This document shows, piece by piece, positions 1 through 9,019 of a DNA stretch of 40,071 nucleotides (position 1 is its first letter; every line of letters begins with the position of its first letter). The stretch lies in contig CAMNIU010000231.1 of assembly GCA_946540605.1 (NCBI GenBank), positions 1 through 40,071 on the forward strand. The letters are read 5' to 3'. The notes beneath the pieces are model-generated. The model was not told the origin of the DNA. It did not search any database and saw only the letters and a program-made list of their open reading frames with translations. The position numbers and the translations under genes are program-made. This stretch comes from an uncultured Treponema sp. GTDB taxonomy: Bacteria > Spirochaetota > Spirochaetia > Treponematales > Treponemataceae.

Positions 1-744
1 CTTTACGGTGTCGGGTTCTTTTTCTACGCCGTAGCAGCGGAACTTCATTACTTCATCAGAAGATTTGTTGTGGCGGTGCATAAAGCGGGCGGCCTGAACA
101 AACATACCGCCTGAACCACAAGCAGGGTCTAAGATTTTCTTTTCGCCATTTTGCGGCTGTAAAACTTCTACCATGTAGCGGACTACGGTTGCCGGCGTAT
201 AGAAGGTTCCGCCGTCTTTTCCTTCCTGAAGGGCAAATTCGCCGAGAAAGAATTCGTAGATTTCGCCAAAGAGGTCTACGCTGATATTTTCCGGAATATC
301 CATAAAGATACGCATGATATTGGAAAGGAGTTCCGGTTCTTCTTCGGGCACGAGCTGGCCGTACACTTCTTTTGGAAGAACGCCATCCATCTTTTCATTT
401 TCGCGTTCTATGGCTTCCATCGCTTTTTTTACTAGGGTTGCTTTGTTTGCGTCATCGGGCGCGTCGTTGATAGTTGTGTAATAGGCTTCTGGAGGAAGGT
501 AAAAACCGCAGTATTTGATTGAAATATCTTTTATGGATTTTTCGGCTCGTGTGCCTTTTGACTTATTGTATTCGGCTTCTATTTCTGCCTTGTGCTGTTT
601 GTAAAGGATGTCTGCATAGCGGAGGAAGATGAGGCCTAAAATTGGCTGTCCGTATTTGTTTGCTGCAAGGTGAGCTCCGGCACGAAGAACATCTGCGGCG
701 TGCCATAAATCATCTTTTAGTTTTTTTAATTTCTGGTCTGTCAT
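1..744 (-). CDS. hsdM: Type I restriction-modification methyltransferase HsdM, N-terminal part (cut by window edge)
   Basis: The reverse strand encodes 248 residues with no stop before the window edge; the ORF track omits it because it is incomplete. It begins MTDQKLKKLKDDLWHAADVL, the HsdM N-terminal helical domain, continues with LFGEIYEFFLGEF and GGTFYTPATVVRYMV, and reaches DPACGSGGMF, the S-adenosylmethionine-binding motif I of N6-adenine methylases. The NPPY catalytic motif would lie beyond the edge. HsdM normally methylates adenine in a complex with the HsdS specificity subunit and the HsdR translocase, both of which would be expected to the left. The ATG at 744 is preceded by AAAGGA and by its own extended -10 box. 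Base composition is visibly richer in G+C than the genes to the right. Confidence 0.93.
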   Translation of the reverse strand, partial: MTDQKLKKLKDDLWHAADVLRAGAHLAANKYGQPILGLIFLRYADILYKQHKAEIEAEYNKSKGTRAEKSIKDISIKYCGFYLPPEAYYTTINDAPDDANKATLVKKAMEAIERENEKMDGVLPKEVYGQLVPEEEPELLSNIMRIFMDIPENISVDLFGEIYEFFLGEFALQEGKDGGTFYTPATVVRYMVEVLQPQNGEKKILDPACGSGGMFVQAARFMHRHNKSSDEVMKFRCYGVEKEPDTVK

Positions 745-770
745 AAATAATCCTTTTTGGTATTAAATCT

Positions 771-779
771 ATTATAACA
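771..779 (-). promoter_or_regulatory. Extended -10 promoter element of hsdM
   Basis: The minus strand reads TGTTATAAT, a perfect TATAAT with an upstream TG, about 27 bases before the hsdM ATG. No convincing -35 hexamer is seen at 17 bases, as is common for extended -10 promoters. The element sits between the mcrC stop and hsdM, so hsdM can be transcribed independently of the McrBC genes. Confidence 0.6.
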
Positions 780-794
780 TATTTTTTATTGAAA

Positions 795-2231
795 TTATTG
801 TAAATCAATTACTTTTTGGCAAAAATAAGATTCAAAAGTCCGCATTTGTTCTTCATAATCTTGATATGTGCAATCCTCTTCATAATAATAGAGTTCCAGC
901 CCATAACTCGAAAAACTAACTTCCCCATTATGTCCTGCAAGATATAAATGTGTATCTGGTGAACTTTCTTTATTTGAATAAGGATAAAGAAGACTTCCTC
1001 TTTTGCAATCAAATCTATACATGTATGACAAAACCTGAAAATAATCTTCTCGGGAAATACCTGTATTCTCGAGGTGTTTATATTTTGCATCGAGAATTGA
1101 AAGACAATTATTATGTAAGTCTTTAAATATGAAATCTGGATAAATTGCTGTATTTTGAGAACCAGATTCTGTTTCAAAAAGATATTTTCTACCCTTTCCA
1201 GTTCTGTTATTTGGATGCTCAATAATAATTGAAACTGAGTTTTTCTTGAAATATTCTTGAAATAAGATTGCAAGATATTCTTCCCATAAAGAAGCACCAT
1301 CAAATAAAATTCCATTTATCTGATTATGATTTGTCTGGTTGTAAGAAAACTTGTCATGCAGAAGAATCATTTTGCATAAATTTCTTAATTTCTCATATTC
1401 TGTATAATATGGATGGGTAAGAGGTTTTAAGTTTTTATTGATGATATAAGTTCGTGAAGCTTTATTATATGTTTGTGTACATCCACGGATTTCCTGTACA
1501 GCAGTTATCATATCTTCATCGATAGATAGAATTCTACGAAGTTCTTGATTTTCTGAGATAAACTCAATCGTATGACGTATAATCTGTGTAACATAATTAT
1601 CTTGTGCATATTCCCTTGTACAATACGCAATCTTTCCATTAAATGGAATATTATTACGAATATGTTTTGAGAAATCTATCACTCCACGAATACTTGAATC
1701 ATTATATTCTCGATTTACATAACTTCGAAAAATTCCTTGAGCGACAGCCTTTTTCAAAAACGCAGGGAAAAGATAAACCATGAATTCATAAAAAGGATTT
1801 TTATTTGCATGAGTTAGCTCAACCGTTGGAGATACATTACAGACCTTCTGCAACATATGATGAAGAAAAAATTGTTTCTTGGCTTTATCAAAACGAGAAT
1901 GAATTGAAATCTGAACATCATTTCCAATACTAAAGAAACCCATTATATTTGTTGTCTTAATTATTGGATTCTCTGTTTCTAAATTCTGAACAGAACAAAC
2001 GATTTTTGATTCTTCATTCAATTCACTTTCAACAGATCGTGAAGGAAAAATGATTGCCCCACGCTCTTCCAATTGTTTTAACGAAACATTGTTTATTGCA
2101 TCCAGTAATTTTCTTACAGCTGATTTATGTTCATCTGTAAGTTCTGTAAAGTTAACTGGTAAAGCACCGTTTACAGACACTTCAAGAGGAGAACCAGAAA
2201 AATTGTTGTCAGAAAGTTGGATTGAAAGCAT
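795..2231 (-). CDS. mcrC: McrC-like PD-(D/E)XK nuclease subunit of an McrBC system
   Basis: A protein of 478 residues, of the usual size for McrC. The N-terminal half is the DNA-contacting, McrB-binding region of McrC proteins; the C-terminal half holds the nuclease core. GILFDGASLWEEYL (about 308-320) is the conserved McrC helix, and PDFIF (365-369) followed by LDAKYK (380-385) are the PD and (D/E)XK catalytic motifs. McrC cuts DNA when its partner McrB, a nucleotide-driven AAA+ ring, engages modified or foreign DNA. The gene lies 14 bases downstream of the McrB-like gene, so the two are almost surely one operon. The catalytic residues are present, so the gene looks intact. The ribosome binding site is weak (AAGG, spaced rather far), consistent with translational coupling. 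Confidence 0.9.
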   Translation of the reverse strand: MLSIQLSDNNFSGSPLEVSVNGALPVNFTELTDEHKSAVRKLLDAINNVSLKQLEERGAIIFPSRSVESELNEESKIVCSVQNLETENPIIKTTNIMGFFSIGNDVQISIHSRFDKAKKQFFLHHMLQKVCNVSPTVELTHANKNPFYEFMVYLFPAFLKKAVAQGIFRSYVNREYNDSSIRGVIDFSKHIRNNIPFNGKIAYCTREYAQDNYVTQIIRHTIEFISENQELRRILSIDEDMITAVQEIRGCTQTYNKASRTYIINKNLKPLTHPYYTEYEKLRNLCKMILLHDKFSYNQTNHNQINGILFDGASLWEEYLAILFQEYFKKNSVSIIIEHPNNRTGKGRKYLFETESGSQNTAIYPDFIFKDLHNNCLSILDAKYKHLENTGISREDYFQVLSYMYRFDCKRGSLLYPYSNKESSPDTHLYLAGHNGEVSFSSYGLELYYYEEDCTYQDYEEQMRTFESYFCQKVIDLQ

Positions 2232-2245
2232 AGTTCTTAGAAGCC

Positions 2246-4666
2246 TTAATTCTTAGAAACTAAATTATAAGCTTCTTTTAATCGTTCAATTTTTTCTGCA
2301 ACATCACCTTGTCCACGAAGGTATTCAATCAAAAGTGGCTCAAGATTATAATTCCAAAGGCATTCAAAAGGATTTTCTTCATCCATATACATTTTGTATT
2401 TTAAGAAATATGCTGCACCAATTTGATAAGCTGATGATAATCCGATTTCGTCAGAGATAATTATCTGATTTAGACTGTTCATTCTGTCCTTTAGTTCATC
2501 AATCAACGAATCATCAAAATCCGAAATTGATTCATTATTTCTTGAAAGCATTTCTTTACATGAATCTTCAGCTGTTATTTCTTTGAAAGTAAAACGCCTG
2601 CGCATAGCTAAGTCCATACTTTCTACACTGCGATCAATATCATTCATAGTGCCGATTACATATATATTTTTGGGGATATAAAATCCTTTCTTAAACGCAT
2701 CACCATCAGATATAAGATTTTGATATTGTGTTTGGACAAGACCTTCTTCTCCCCTGTATCCAGGTTCAATTGAGAAAAACAATTCACCAAATATCTTTGA
2801 AAGTTCTCCACGATTTATTTCATCGATAATGAAAACATATGGTTTATCTGTAGAAACTGCGGTTGGGTTAGTATATTTTTTTACAATATCAAGAACAGAT
2901 TGCAATGGAATAGAAAGCTTATACACCGAAGAAAGTGTCATGACAGTTCTATTATTCAATTCATAAATATTCTCTTTTATATTCTTTACCAACCACTTTA
3001 CATTTCTGAATCTCCAATAATCAGAATTGTTCTCTTTATCCACATAATAATCACCAGTTACAATTCCTATAGCATCAATTTCCTTATTCGAATAACAAGA
3101 TAATACAATGTCACCTTTCTGCATTTTATATTCAAAAGCATTTAGCTCATTCTTTCCACGTTCTGCAGGAGTTTCTTCCGTAATATATTCTGGTTCTTCA
3201 TTAAACCCTAATCTGATATAACCATTTTCTAAACAATCTCTTCTTACTGGGTTATCTCCAGTACCTTTTAATGATATCTTCCATACAGTGGCATCTTTTC
3301 TTAATTCAGATATAGTTGTTGAATCTATCGTTCGACTTAATAATGCCTTCTTACAAAATTCCTTGAAAACACCGTCCATCCGTTCAAAAGAATTTGCAAT
3401 ACCTTCATTAGAATTACTAGGCCTTATTCCTTCCACAAAATCTGTATAATCATAACTAGGATGAAATTGTACAAATCCAATTTCGTTATCTGTACAACCA
3501 AGTTCTTTTGCAATTTTTTTTGCAAGATATGTTTTTCCTGTTCCAGGGGCACCATGTAAAATTAAGTTATAAGTTTTTTTAAGAAGTTTAGATAATTCCT
3601 CTGCCTGTGACATATTTTCATCTCCTCCTAGTAATTCTTCCTCATTAGTTCTCTCTGATAACAGTGGTAAACAAACCCATAATATTGTTTGAACAACAAG
3701 TTTTTCATAAAATGGATTGCCATTAAGATATTTCTGTAATTCATTAATTATTTCTGTATCTTGTTTTACTTTACTGGCTATATCATCTACTATTGAAAGA
3801 TAATGAGTTACCCGATTAAATCCTTCTTCTCCAGTAATATCAAAGAAGGCAAGTAATGATTTGTAAACTCCAGTTTTAAAGAATGTATATTTTTCTGGAT
3901 ATTTACAAGACAAAAAAGTCAACGCAGTTCTTTCATCATTTACGCAAACTTTATAATTCTTTTCTTCACATAGCTTTTTAAGATCTTTCTGGTATGAATC
4001 CAATCTAGTGAAGAAATCTAACTTCTCATCAAATAAGTTTGAAATAATTTCTTTTGTTGCTTCGGCTGTCTCTTTATCATTTTGAAGCAAATTGTTGTAC
4101 ATTATTACATAATTAGTTGTATATACAAGATTTGTTTTTTTGACTTCATTAATAAGTACTGTTATTTCAGCATTACGTGTTTTCTCTATTAATTTCCATT
4201 TGTATAATTCATTTAAAATTGCTTCTTTTGGATTTGATTGAAGTTTATTCTTATATTCCTTGATTAATATATCAATTCGATCGTTATAAACTTGAGTCCC
4301 TATTTTCTCTAGGTCTTCACCAACTTCATCATCTGCTTTAGAGAATAATTGAAAACATTTCTTAATAGAATCTTCTTCTATTTCAAAGCCTGACAGATCT
4401 AATCTTACTCCCTTATTATGATGAGGAGCTTCTTCATATTTATTACTTAAAATATTCCAGAATTCATTTTTCCCAAAATGTTCACAATGAATATCTGGAT
4501 ATATTTTATTATCTGATTTTATAATTTCATAATGACAAGACCAATTTCCAACACGGCTTCTATTCTTTCCAATCCATATAAAATTTGAGCCTTTCTTAGT
4601 AATTCTGAAATCAGGATATAAATGTATTTGTTCTTCTACCTTCTTTTTGAACTCTTTGAAATTCAT
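2246..4666 (-). CDS. mcrB: McrB-like AAA+ NTPase with inserted EVE-like domain
   Basis: 806 residues. Residues 1-340 are a helical region I do not recognise. The AAA+ core follows: Walker A GAPGTGKT (372-379), Walker B YVFIIDEINRG (610-620), and GTMNDIDRS (672-680), the McrB-family signature followed by MDLAMRRRF. Between Walker A and Walker B lies an extra module, about 460-565 (VWKISLKGTG..., NGYIRLGF, MQKGDIVLSCYS..., DAIGIVTG), whose pattern fits EVE/PUA-like readers of modified bases. In characterised McrB proteins the DNA-reading domain is usually N-terminal, so an insertion inside the ATPase is notable. The motor would drive the McrC nuclease encoded next. The ATG at 4666 has GGAG 7 bases upstream. 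Subunit identity is firm; the EVE assignment is by pattern only. Confidence 0.9.
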   Translation of the reverse strand: MNFKEFKKKVEEQIHLYPDFRITKKGSNFIWIGKNRSRVGNWSCHYEIIKSDNKIYPDIHCEHFGKNEFWNILSNKYEEAPHHNKGVRLDLSGFEIEEDSIKKCFQLFSKADDEVGEDLEKIGTQVYNDRIDILIKEYKNKLQSNPKEAILNELYKWKLIEKTRNAEITVLINEVKKTNLVYTTNYVIMYNNLLQNDKETAEATKEIISNLFDEKLDFFTRLDSYQKDLKKLCEEKNYKVCVNDERTALTFLSCKYPEKYTFFKTGVYKSLLAFFDITGEEGFNRVTHYLSIVDDIASKVKQDTEIINELQKYLNGNPFYEKLVVQTILWVCLPLLSERTNEEELLGGDENMSQAEELSKLLKKTYNLILHGAPGTGKTYLAKKIAKELGCTDNEIGFVQFHPSYDYTDFVEGIRPSNSNEGIANSFERMDGVFKEFCKKALLSRTIDSTTISELRKDATVWKISLKGTGDNPVRRDCLENGYIRLGFNEEPEYITEETPAERGKNELNAFEYKMQKGDIVLSCYSNKEIDAIGIVTGDYYVDKENNSDYWRFRNVKWLVKNIKENIYELNNRTVMTLSSVYKLSIPLQSVLDIVKKYTNPTAVSTDKPYVFIIDEINRGELSKIFGELFFSIEPGYRGEEGLVQTQYQNLISDGDAFKKGFYIPKNIYVIGTMNDIDRSVESMDLAMRRRFTFKEITAEDSCKEMLSRNNESISDFDDSLIDELKDRMNSLNQIIISDEIGLSSAYQIGAAYFLKYKMYMDEENPFECLWNYNLEPLLIEYLRGQGDVAEKIERLKEAYNLVSKN

Positions 4667-4686
4667 CTCAATGCTCCACTATAAAT

Positions 4687-4715
4687 ATAATAGCACAGGA
4701 AATGAATTACGGAAA
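4687..4715 (-). promoter_or_regulatory. Possible promoter of the mcrBC operon
   Basis: On the minus strand TTTCCG and TATTAT are separated by 17 bases, ending about 20 bases before the mcrB ATG. The -35 box is weak, so only the -10 half is persuasive. The gap of 87 bases to the next gene upstream, against near-zero gaps inside the operon, supports a transcription start here. Confidence 0.35.
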
Positions 4716-4753
4716 CTTTCTTAATTAGTTATATTGTTTCATAACACTGTTAC

Positions 4754-7700
4754 TTATTTTTGAAGCTTTATTGTTTTTTTCTTTCTTGTTTCCTTAAAAT
4801 CATATTTTTTAATTATTCCTAAATCAACTAAACCTTGTGCTAATAAATCATAACCAGTTTTAAAATCAATAGTGACTGATTTTTGCTTTCGAATCTTTGA
4901 GAAATGAATATTAAGATTTGCTATTGCTTCTATATAGTCCTGAGAAGAGAATTTTCTTGCACATTTTGAAATCAAATCGATTTTTAGCTTTTCACTTTCC
5001 ATTGAAAGAAAGTCATCTGAAGTTGTAATAAGAAGTTCCTGAATCTGATTCAATTCTAAATAATCATAAAGTCCATACTTCTTAATTAGCGCAATTATTT
5101 CTAATTTATTACTTGAATTACAAAGTGAAATAATATTGAAACAAATTAAATCTTTTTTCTCATTAAATGTAAGCCCCTTTTGCTTTTCAACAAAAAGAAT
5201 CTCTGTGTTAGTAATATTATAGTCTTCTGGATGTGATAAATATTTTTTTATATTATTTTTAATAAAACAATTAGAATAATTTAAATCAATCTCTCTAATA
5301 TACGAAATATTATCATTAGAAAAATCAACAATATTTTTATCGATTAGTAACTTAATTTTTTCTTTTGGTAATGATTTTTCTCTTAATCTATAGATTGAAA
5401 GCTCTTGAATAAAATTAAGTTTATTTATTTCGTTTACTGGAATCTCATCATTTTCAAGGATTGCAAAAAATATTTTTTCAAATTCTTTTTTATTAATTTT
5501 AGAAGGCTCATCTTTACCAATTAGTATAGAATTTTCTTTTATAAAGTCTATCAATATCTCAGACAATACCATATTATTTAATTTGAACAAAGAAATAATA
5601 TTATCCCAATTTGCTTCTATAATTCCTTTTTCAAAAATTGAATTCCATAACTCTTTTGATATTATATCATGAATGTGTCGAATTTTTATAGAAACATTTA
5701 CCTTTAAAATAAGAGCCTTTCGTAAGTCAAGAGATAATGCAGAATTATTAAGTAAACTAATTAAGTGATTTTCTTCTTCAATGATATTATCTTGTTTTAG
5801 AATTACGGCTTCAACAAAATAACTTATTTTCTTATTGACATTTTCAATCAATCTTTCATTTTTAGTATTACAGACACTTGAGTAAACGCATACGTTTTTT
5901 ATTTGATAATATTCAAAGATACAGTTGAAATTACTTAAAGTATATTTAAATATATCATATTCTATTATTCGAGAAAAAAGACCTTTTTCATTAATTACAT
6001 TTTTTATATCTGTAAAACAAATATCTAAGCCTTGTAAAATGAAGAATACTTCTTCAATATTGTCAGCTCTTGTTATTCCAAATAATACTTCTGTATTTTC
6101 ATTCAAGTATTTACAGAAAGATTCATTTTTATTTAATGTATATTTTGAATCTTCCTGATAATTTCCAAAATTTCCTAGACTTCTAATTATAGAAACTGCA
6201 AATTCTTTTTCATTAACAAAATCATCTGTATATGAAGCTAAAAATCTATCCCATAAATTTTCATAATTATCATATAGGTATGTAATAAATGGTGAACTTG
6301 GATATGAAATAATATATGATTTTAGAAACAAAAGCCCAGGTTCTTCCATTATATTCTTTGAAAGTTCTTTTAGCTCCTCTTGATAATTGTCAGGATTTTC
6401 TGCTAAATAATTAACTAAATAAAAATTGAATAATGCAGGATTATTCATTATAAAATAACCTTCAATTTTTTTAATTATTTCAACAACTTCAGTAATTTCA
6501 TAATCATAGCTTAATGGTTTTTCAGCATAAACTGACATAATATAATCATTATCAGCCTGAGATAAATCACCATTATGAAATATGGTTATATATTCTAAGT
6601 ATTGCTCATCTATTAAGCCAAGTCGTATAAACGAGAATTTTGGATCATCATAGTTTATTGAGTTTTCTTTCAAAACTGTATTAATATCTTCTTTGTAATT
6701 TGTATACAACATATTAAATGATATATGCTTAATATCAGATGTTTTCTTCCTTAACATTTCAACTTTATTCATCAAAACCAGGATTTGTTTTTTTTCGTTA
6801 TCTTCTACACTTGTTTTCCTCTGTTCATATGTTTTATTATCTAGACGTAACCCATTAAAATATTCTGAATCAAAGGCTGTTGAATAATTCATGGAATAGT
6901 GAATAAGTTTTGATGAAAAAATTAAATCAAAGTTATCGTCATCTGATTGTTTTATTATATCTCTTACTGTAATTGATGATGGACCCTTTTGATTACAATA
7001 ATAACTCAAATATAAGATACGTAATTCTTTTAGATTAGCAATATATTCTTGTTTACAATCCTCAATATTGTGTAGAGTACTCTCTATTTCAGAATTTATC
7101 TCACTAATTTTTTTCTCTGTAAATTTCTTTTTACAATTAAAAATATCAGCTATATAACCAGTACGTTTTTGCATCATAGCAAAATCAATGGGGAATAAGT
7201 TCTTGTAAACTATTAATGAAAATAGTTTTTTGTTATCTTTAGAACTACTTTTTTCCTTAAACAATATATATTCATTAATAATATTTTTAAGCAATCTCAT
7301 ATCATTGATAAATAATCCAATCTGTCTAAAGAACTGGTCATTCATATCAGAGAATAATTCTTTCTTATCTTCCTGCTTACTTATTTCACACAGAAAAGCT
7401 CCAGAATTAAGAACATTTGTATATGGAATAACAGGAATAATAAAATCAAAAAATTTAACTCGTTCTTCATCCTTAAACATTTGATCTCTTACCGCATATA
7501 TAAATTTCACATTTCGTCTTATTTGATTATTTTCATTAATAATCTTATTTATTTCTCGTAAATGTACAAAAATTTGATTGCTATTAAATCGATCTAAATC
7601 TTCAAAAATTACATATTCATATTCAGTTTGTTCAAAGAAGTACAGAATTTCATCTAATCTTTGATTTAAAATGGAATCTGATTCATAAGATTTCAACTCT

Positions 7701-8413
7701 ATTTCTGCATTCTTAAATGAAACTTTTTTCACTGAAATATTTAATAATTTTTTGTAAAACCAAATGTTATATTTATAAAATGGCTTTTGAATAAGAATGC
7801 AACCTATAAAAAATAAAAAAATCCTTACAAATTTTATAAAAAATGGTTTTATGAAGAAAAAACTAACAGGATAAAAAACTGCTTCAAGAATTAATATTAA
7901 AGGTACAATGAATGAAATTACCTCTAAAAATATTGTTCTTGCATTATTATCAGTATACCCCGTTATTCTTGGTAATCGAGAATTAGGGAGTTCTTTCATT
8001 GATTTTTTATAAATTAATTGATGTAAAATACTAATTTCAATGTTACGTAATTGTTCTTTTGATAAATTTACGAATAAATTATCATTCTTTAACTCCTGCT
8101 GGTTATTAGTTTTTTTTCCGCCAGCGTCATCAGTACCTTCTTTTGTTTGCTGAGTTGTATTGTTTGTATCATCACCAAGAAATGTAAAGGATGCTAAACT
8201 AACATTCAAACACTTATCTTCAATTTCCATGGTTTTAATAGCACTTTGTAAAAAGGTAGATTTTCCAGAACCGTAATTTCCAGTAATACCAATATTTCTT
8301 ATTTTTGGATCTTCAATTGCATATTTAAATGCATCAAAACGTGCTTCACCTTCTAAACTAAGATTATCTTTTGGAAGCAAATTGTCAAATTTTATACTTT
8401 TTTTATTACTCAT
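4754..8413 (-). CDS. Large YobI/KAP-like P-loop NTPase with membrane segment
   Basis: 1219 residues. A P-loop NTPase domain opens the protein: Walker A GNYGSGKS (45-52) and Walker B YVIFEDLDRF (about residue 270). Between them, roughly 165-215, a strongly hydrophobic stretch (IVPLILILEAVFYPVSFFF..., IFLFFIGCILI) forms two or more membrane passes. This arrangement, with a transmembrane insert in the ATPase, is typical of KAP and YobI-like NTPases. The remaining 800 residues are lysine-, asparagine- and isoleucine-rich helices without motifs I recognise and could be a helical-repeat sensor arm. Such proteins are often found in defence islands, but the function here is unknown. It is separated from its neighbours by 87 and about 600 bases, so it is probably its own transcription unit. 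The start at 8413 has AAGGAAAT upstream. Confidence 0.75.
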   Translation of the reverse strand: MSNKKSIKFDNLLPKDNLSLEGEARFDAFKYAIEDPKIRNIGITGNYGSGKSTFLQSAIKTMEIEDKCLNVSLASFTFLGDDTNNTTQQTKEGTDDAGGKKTNNQQELKNDNLFVNLSKEQLRNIEISILHQLIYKKSMKELPNSRLPRITGYTDNNARTIFLEVISFIVPLILILEAVFYPVSFFFIKPFFIKFVRIFLFFIGCILIQKPFYKYNIWFYKKLLNISVKKVSFKNAEIELKSYESDSILNQRLDEILYFFEQTEYEYVIFEDLDRFNSNQIFVHLREINKIINENNQIRRNVKFIYAVRDQMFKDEERVKFFDFIIPVIPYTNVLNSGAFLCEISKQEDKKELFSDMNDQFFRQIGLFINDMRLLKNIINEYILFKEKSSSKDNKKLFSLIVYKNLFPIDFAMMQKRTGYIADIFNCKKKFTEKKISEINSEIESTLHNIEDCKQEYIANLKELRILYLSYYCNQKGPSSITVRDIIKQSDDDNFDLIFSSKLIHYSMNYSTAFDSEYFNGLRLDNKTYEQRKTSVEDNEKKQILVLMNKVEMLRKKTSDIKHISFNMLYTNYKEDINTVLKENSINYDDPKFSFIRLGLIDEQYLEYITIFHNGDLSQADNDYIMSVYAEKPLSYDYEITEVVEIIKKIEGYFIMNNPALFNFYLVNYLAENPDNYQEELKELSKNIMEEPGLLFLKSYIISYPSSPFITYLYDNYENLWDRFLASYTDDFVNEKEFAVSIIRSLGNFGNYQEDSKYTLNKNESFCKYLNENTEVLFGITRADNIEEVFFILQGLDICFTDIKNVINEKGLFSRIIEYDIFKYTLSNFNCIFEYYQIKNVCVYSSVCNTKNERLIENVNKKISYFVEAVILKQDNIIEEENHLISLLNNSALSLDLRKALILKVNVSIKIRHIHDIISKELWNSIFEKGIIEANWDNIISLFKLNNMVLSEILIDFIKENSILIGKDEPSKINKKEFEKIFFAILENDEIPVNEINKLNFIQELSIYRLREKSLPKEKIKLLIDKNIVDFSNDNISYIREIDLNYSNCFIKNNIKKYLSHPEDYNITNTEILFVEKQKGLTFNEKKDLICFNIISLCNSSNKLEIIALIKKYGLYDYLELNQIQELLITTSDDFLSMESEKLKIDLISKCARKFSSQDYIEAIANLNIHFSKIRKQKSVTIDFKTGYDLLAQGLVDLGIIKKYDFKETRKKKTIKLQK

Positions 8414-8809
8414 TTAATTTCCTTTTTTCATACTATGTTTTTTTTTATTTTATTCACATATTTTTACAAAAATAAATTAAATTTGTGAATCTAACTTTTT
8501 CCGCTGGTAGTAAACGACTGCTATTAAATTCGATCCATTACCTTTTTATAATTATACTACATCTACTTTTTTATTCAAATAATACTGAAGAGAAATAAAA
8601 ATGATATACTTTTCTCCTCTACATTAAATTTTATGATTATTTTCTTAGCCTTAAATTGCCTTAATGTAGATGCTAAAATTTTTTCTAGTTTGAAATGGTA
8701 GCTCAGATTTCTGAGTATTATGGCTGATATAAAAAAGGAAATGCTTTCAACTGAGATTTCCCTGAAGAAACGCTTAATTAGAAAAACTCTTCATTTTGCA
8801 AAAAATGAA
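8414..8809. other. Non-coding stretch without a recognisable gene
   Basis: About 400 very AT-rich bases between the NTPase gene and the NUDIX remnant. No ORF of convincing length, no tRNA and no transposase fragment is seen. A plus-strand ATG near 8720 opens 44 codons (MADIKKEML...) without a clear ribosome binding site; it runs into the antisense of the NUDIX remnant and is probably not a gene. There is a short perfect palindrome, CTCAGATTTCTGAG, at 8702-8715. Together with the decayed fragment next door, the stretch looks like a scar left by gene loss. Confidence 0.5.
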
Positions 8810-8998
8810 CTAATCAGCAGGAAGCCAGTTTACAGTACGCAATTTTTCTTTTGAAACCCATTTTTGTTCTGGAGTTTCACAAGGTTCGAGCTTTCCACCA
8901 GGAATTTCCCAGCCATCTTTGTAATCGCATAGCCACGCAGAGTTGTAAATATCTCTTTCTTGTTTGTTTCTGGATTTGTACGGAGAAAGAGCGCTCCG
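8810..8998 (-). pseudogene. Decayed NUDIX hydrolase (MutT-like) fragment
   Basis: Read on the minus strand, the frame ending at the TAG at 8812-8810 gives RSALSPYKSRNKQERD, then WLCDYKDGWEIPGGKLEPCE, then WVSKEKLRTVNWLPAD. The middle part is the start of a NUDIX box (W-x-I-PGGK-x-E-x2-E), and the end matches the C-terminal tail of MutT-type nucleotide pyrophosphohydrolases. The REUXEEXGU half of the box, which carries the metal-binding glutamates, is missing: the sequence jumps directly from the PGGK part to the tail. No start codon exists in frame before a stop upstream. It is therefore a 5'-truncated gene with an internal deletion and cannot be active. It lies about 20 bases downstream of the helicase gene in the same orientation, as if once its operon partner. 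Confidence 0.7.
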
Positions 8999-9019
8999 CT
9001 TACTGTTAATTATTTAATT

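Noticed and set aside
809-1315. 168-residue minus-strand ORF in another frame of the McrC gene
   Set aside because: It is a shadow of mcrC, which has clear catalytic motifs in its own frame; the shadow shows biased isoleucine/phenylalanine composition and no domain.
8720-8854. Short plus-strand ORF (MADIKKEML...)
   Set aside because: No ribosome binding site, no similarity I recognise, and half of it is antisense to the NUDIX remnant.
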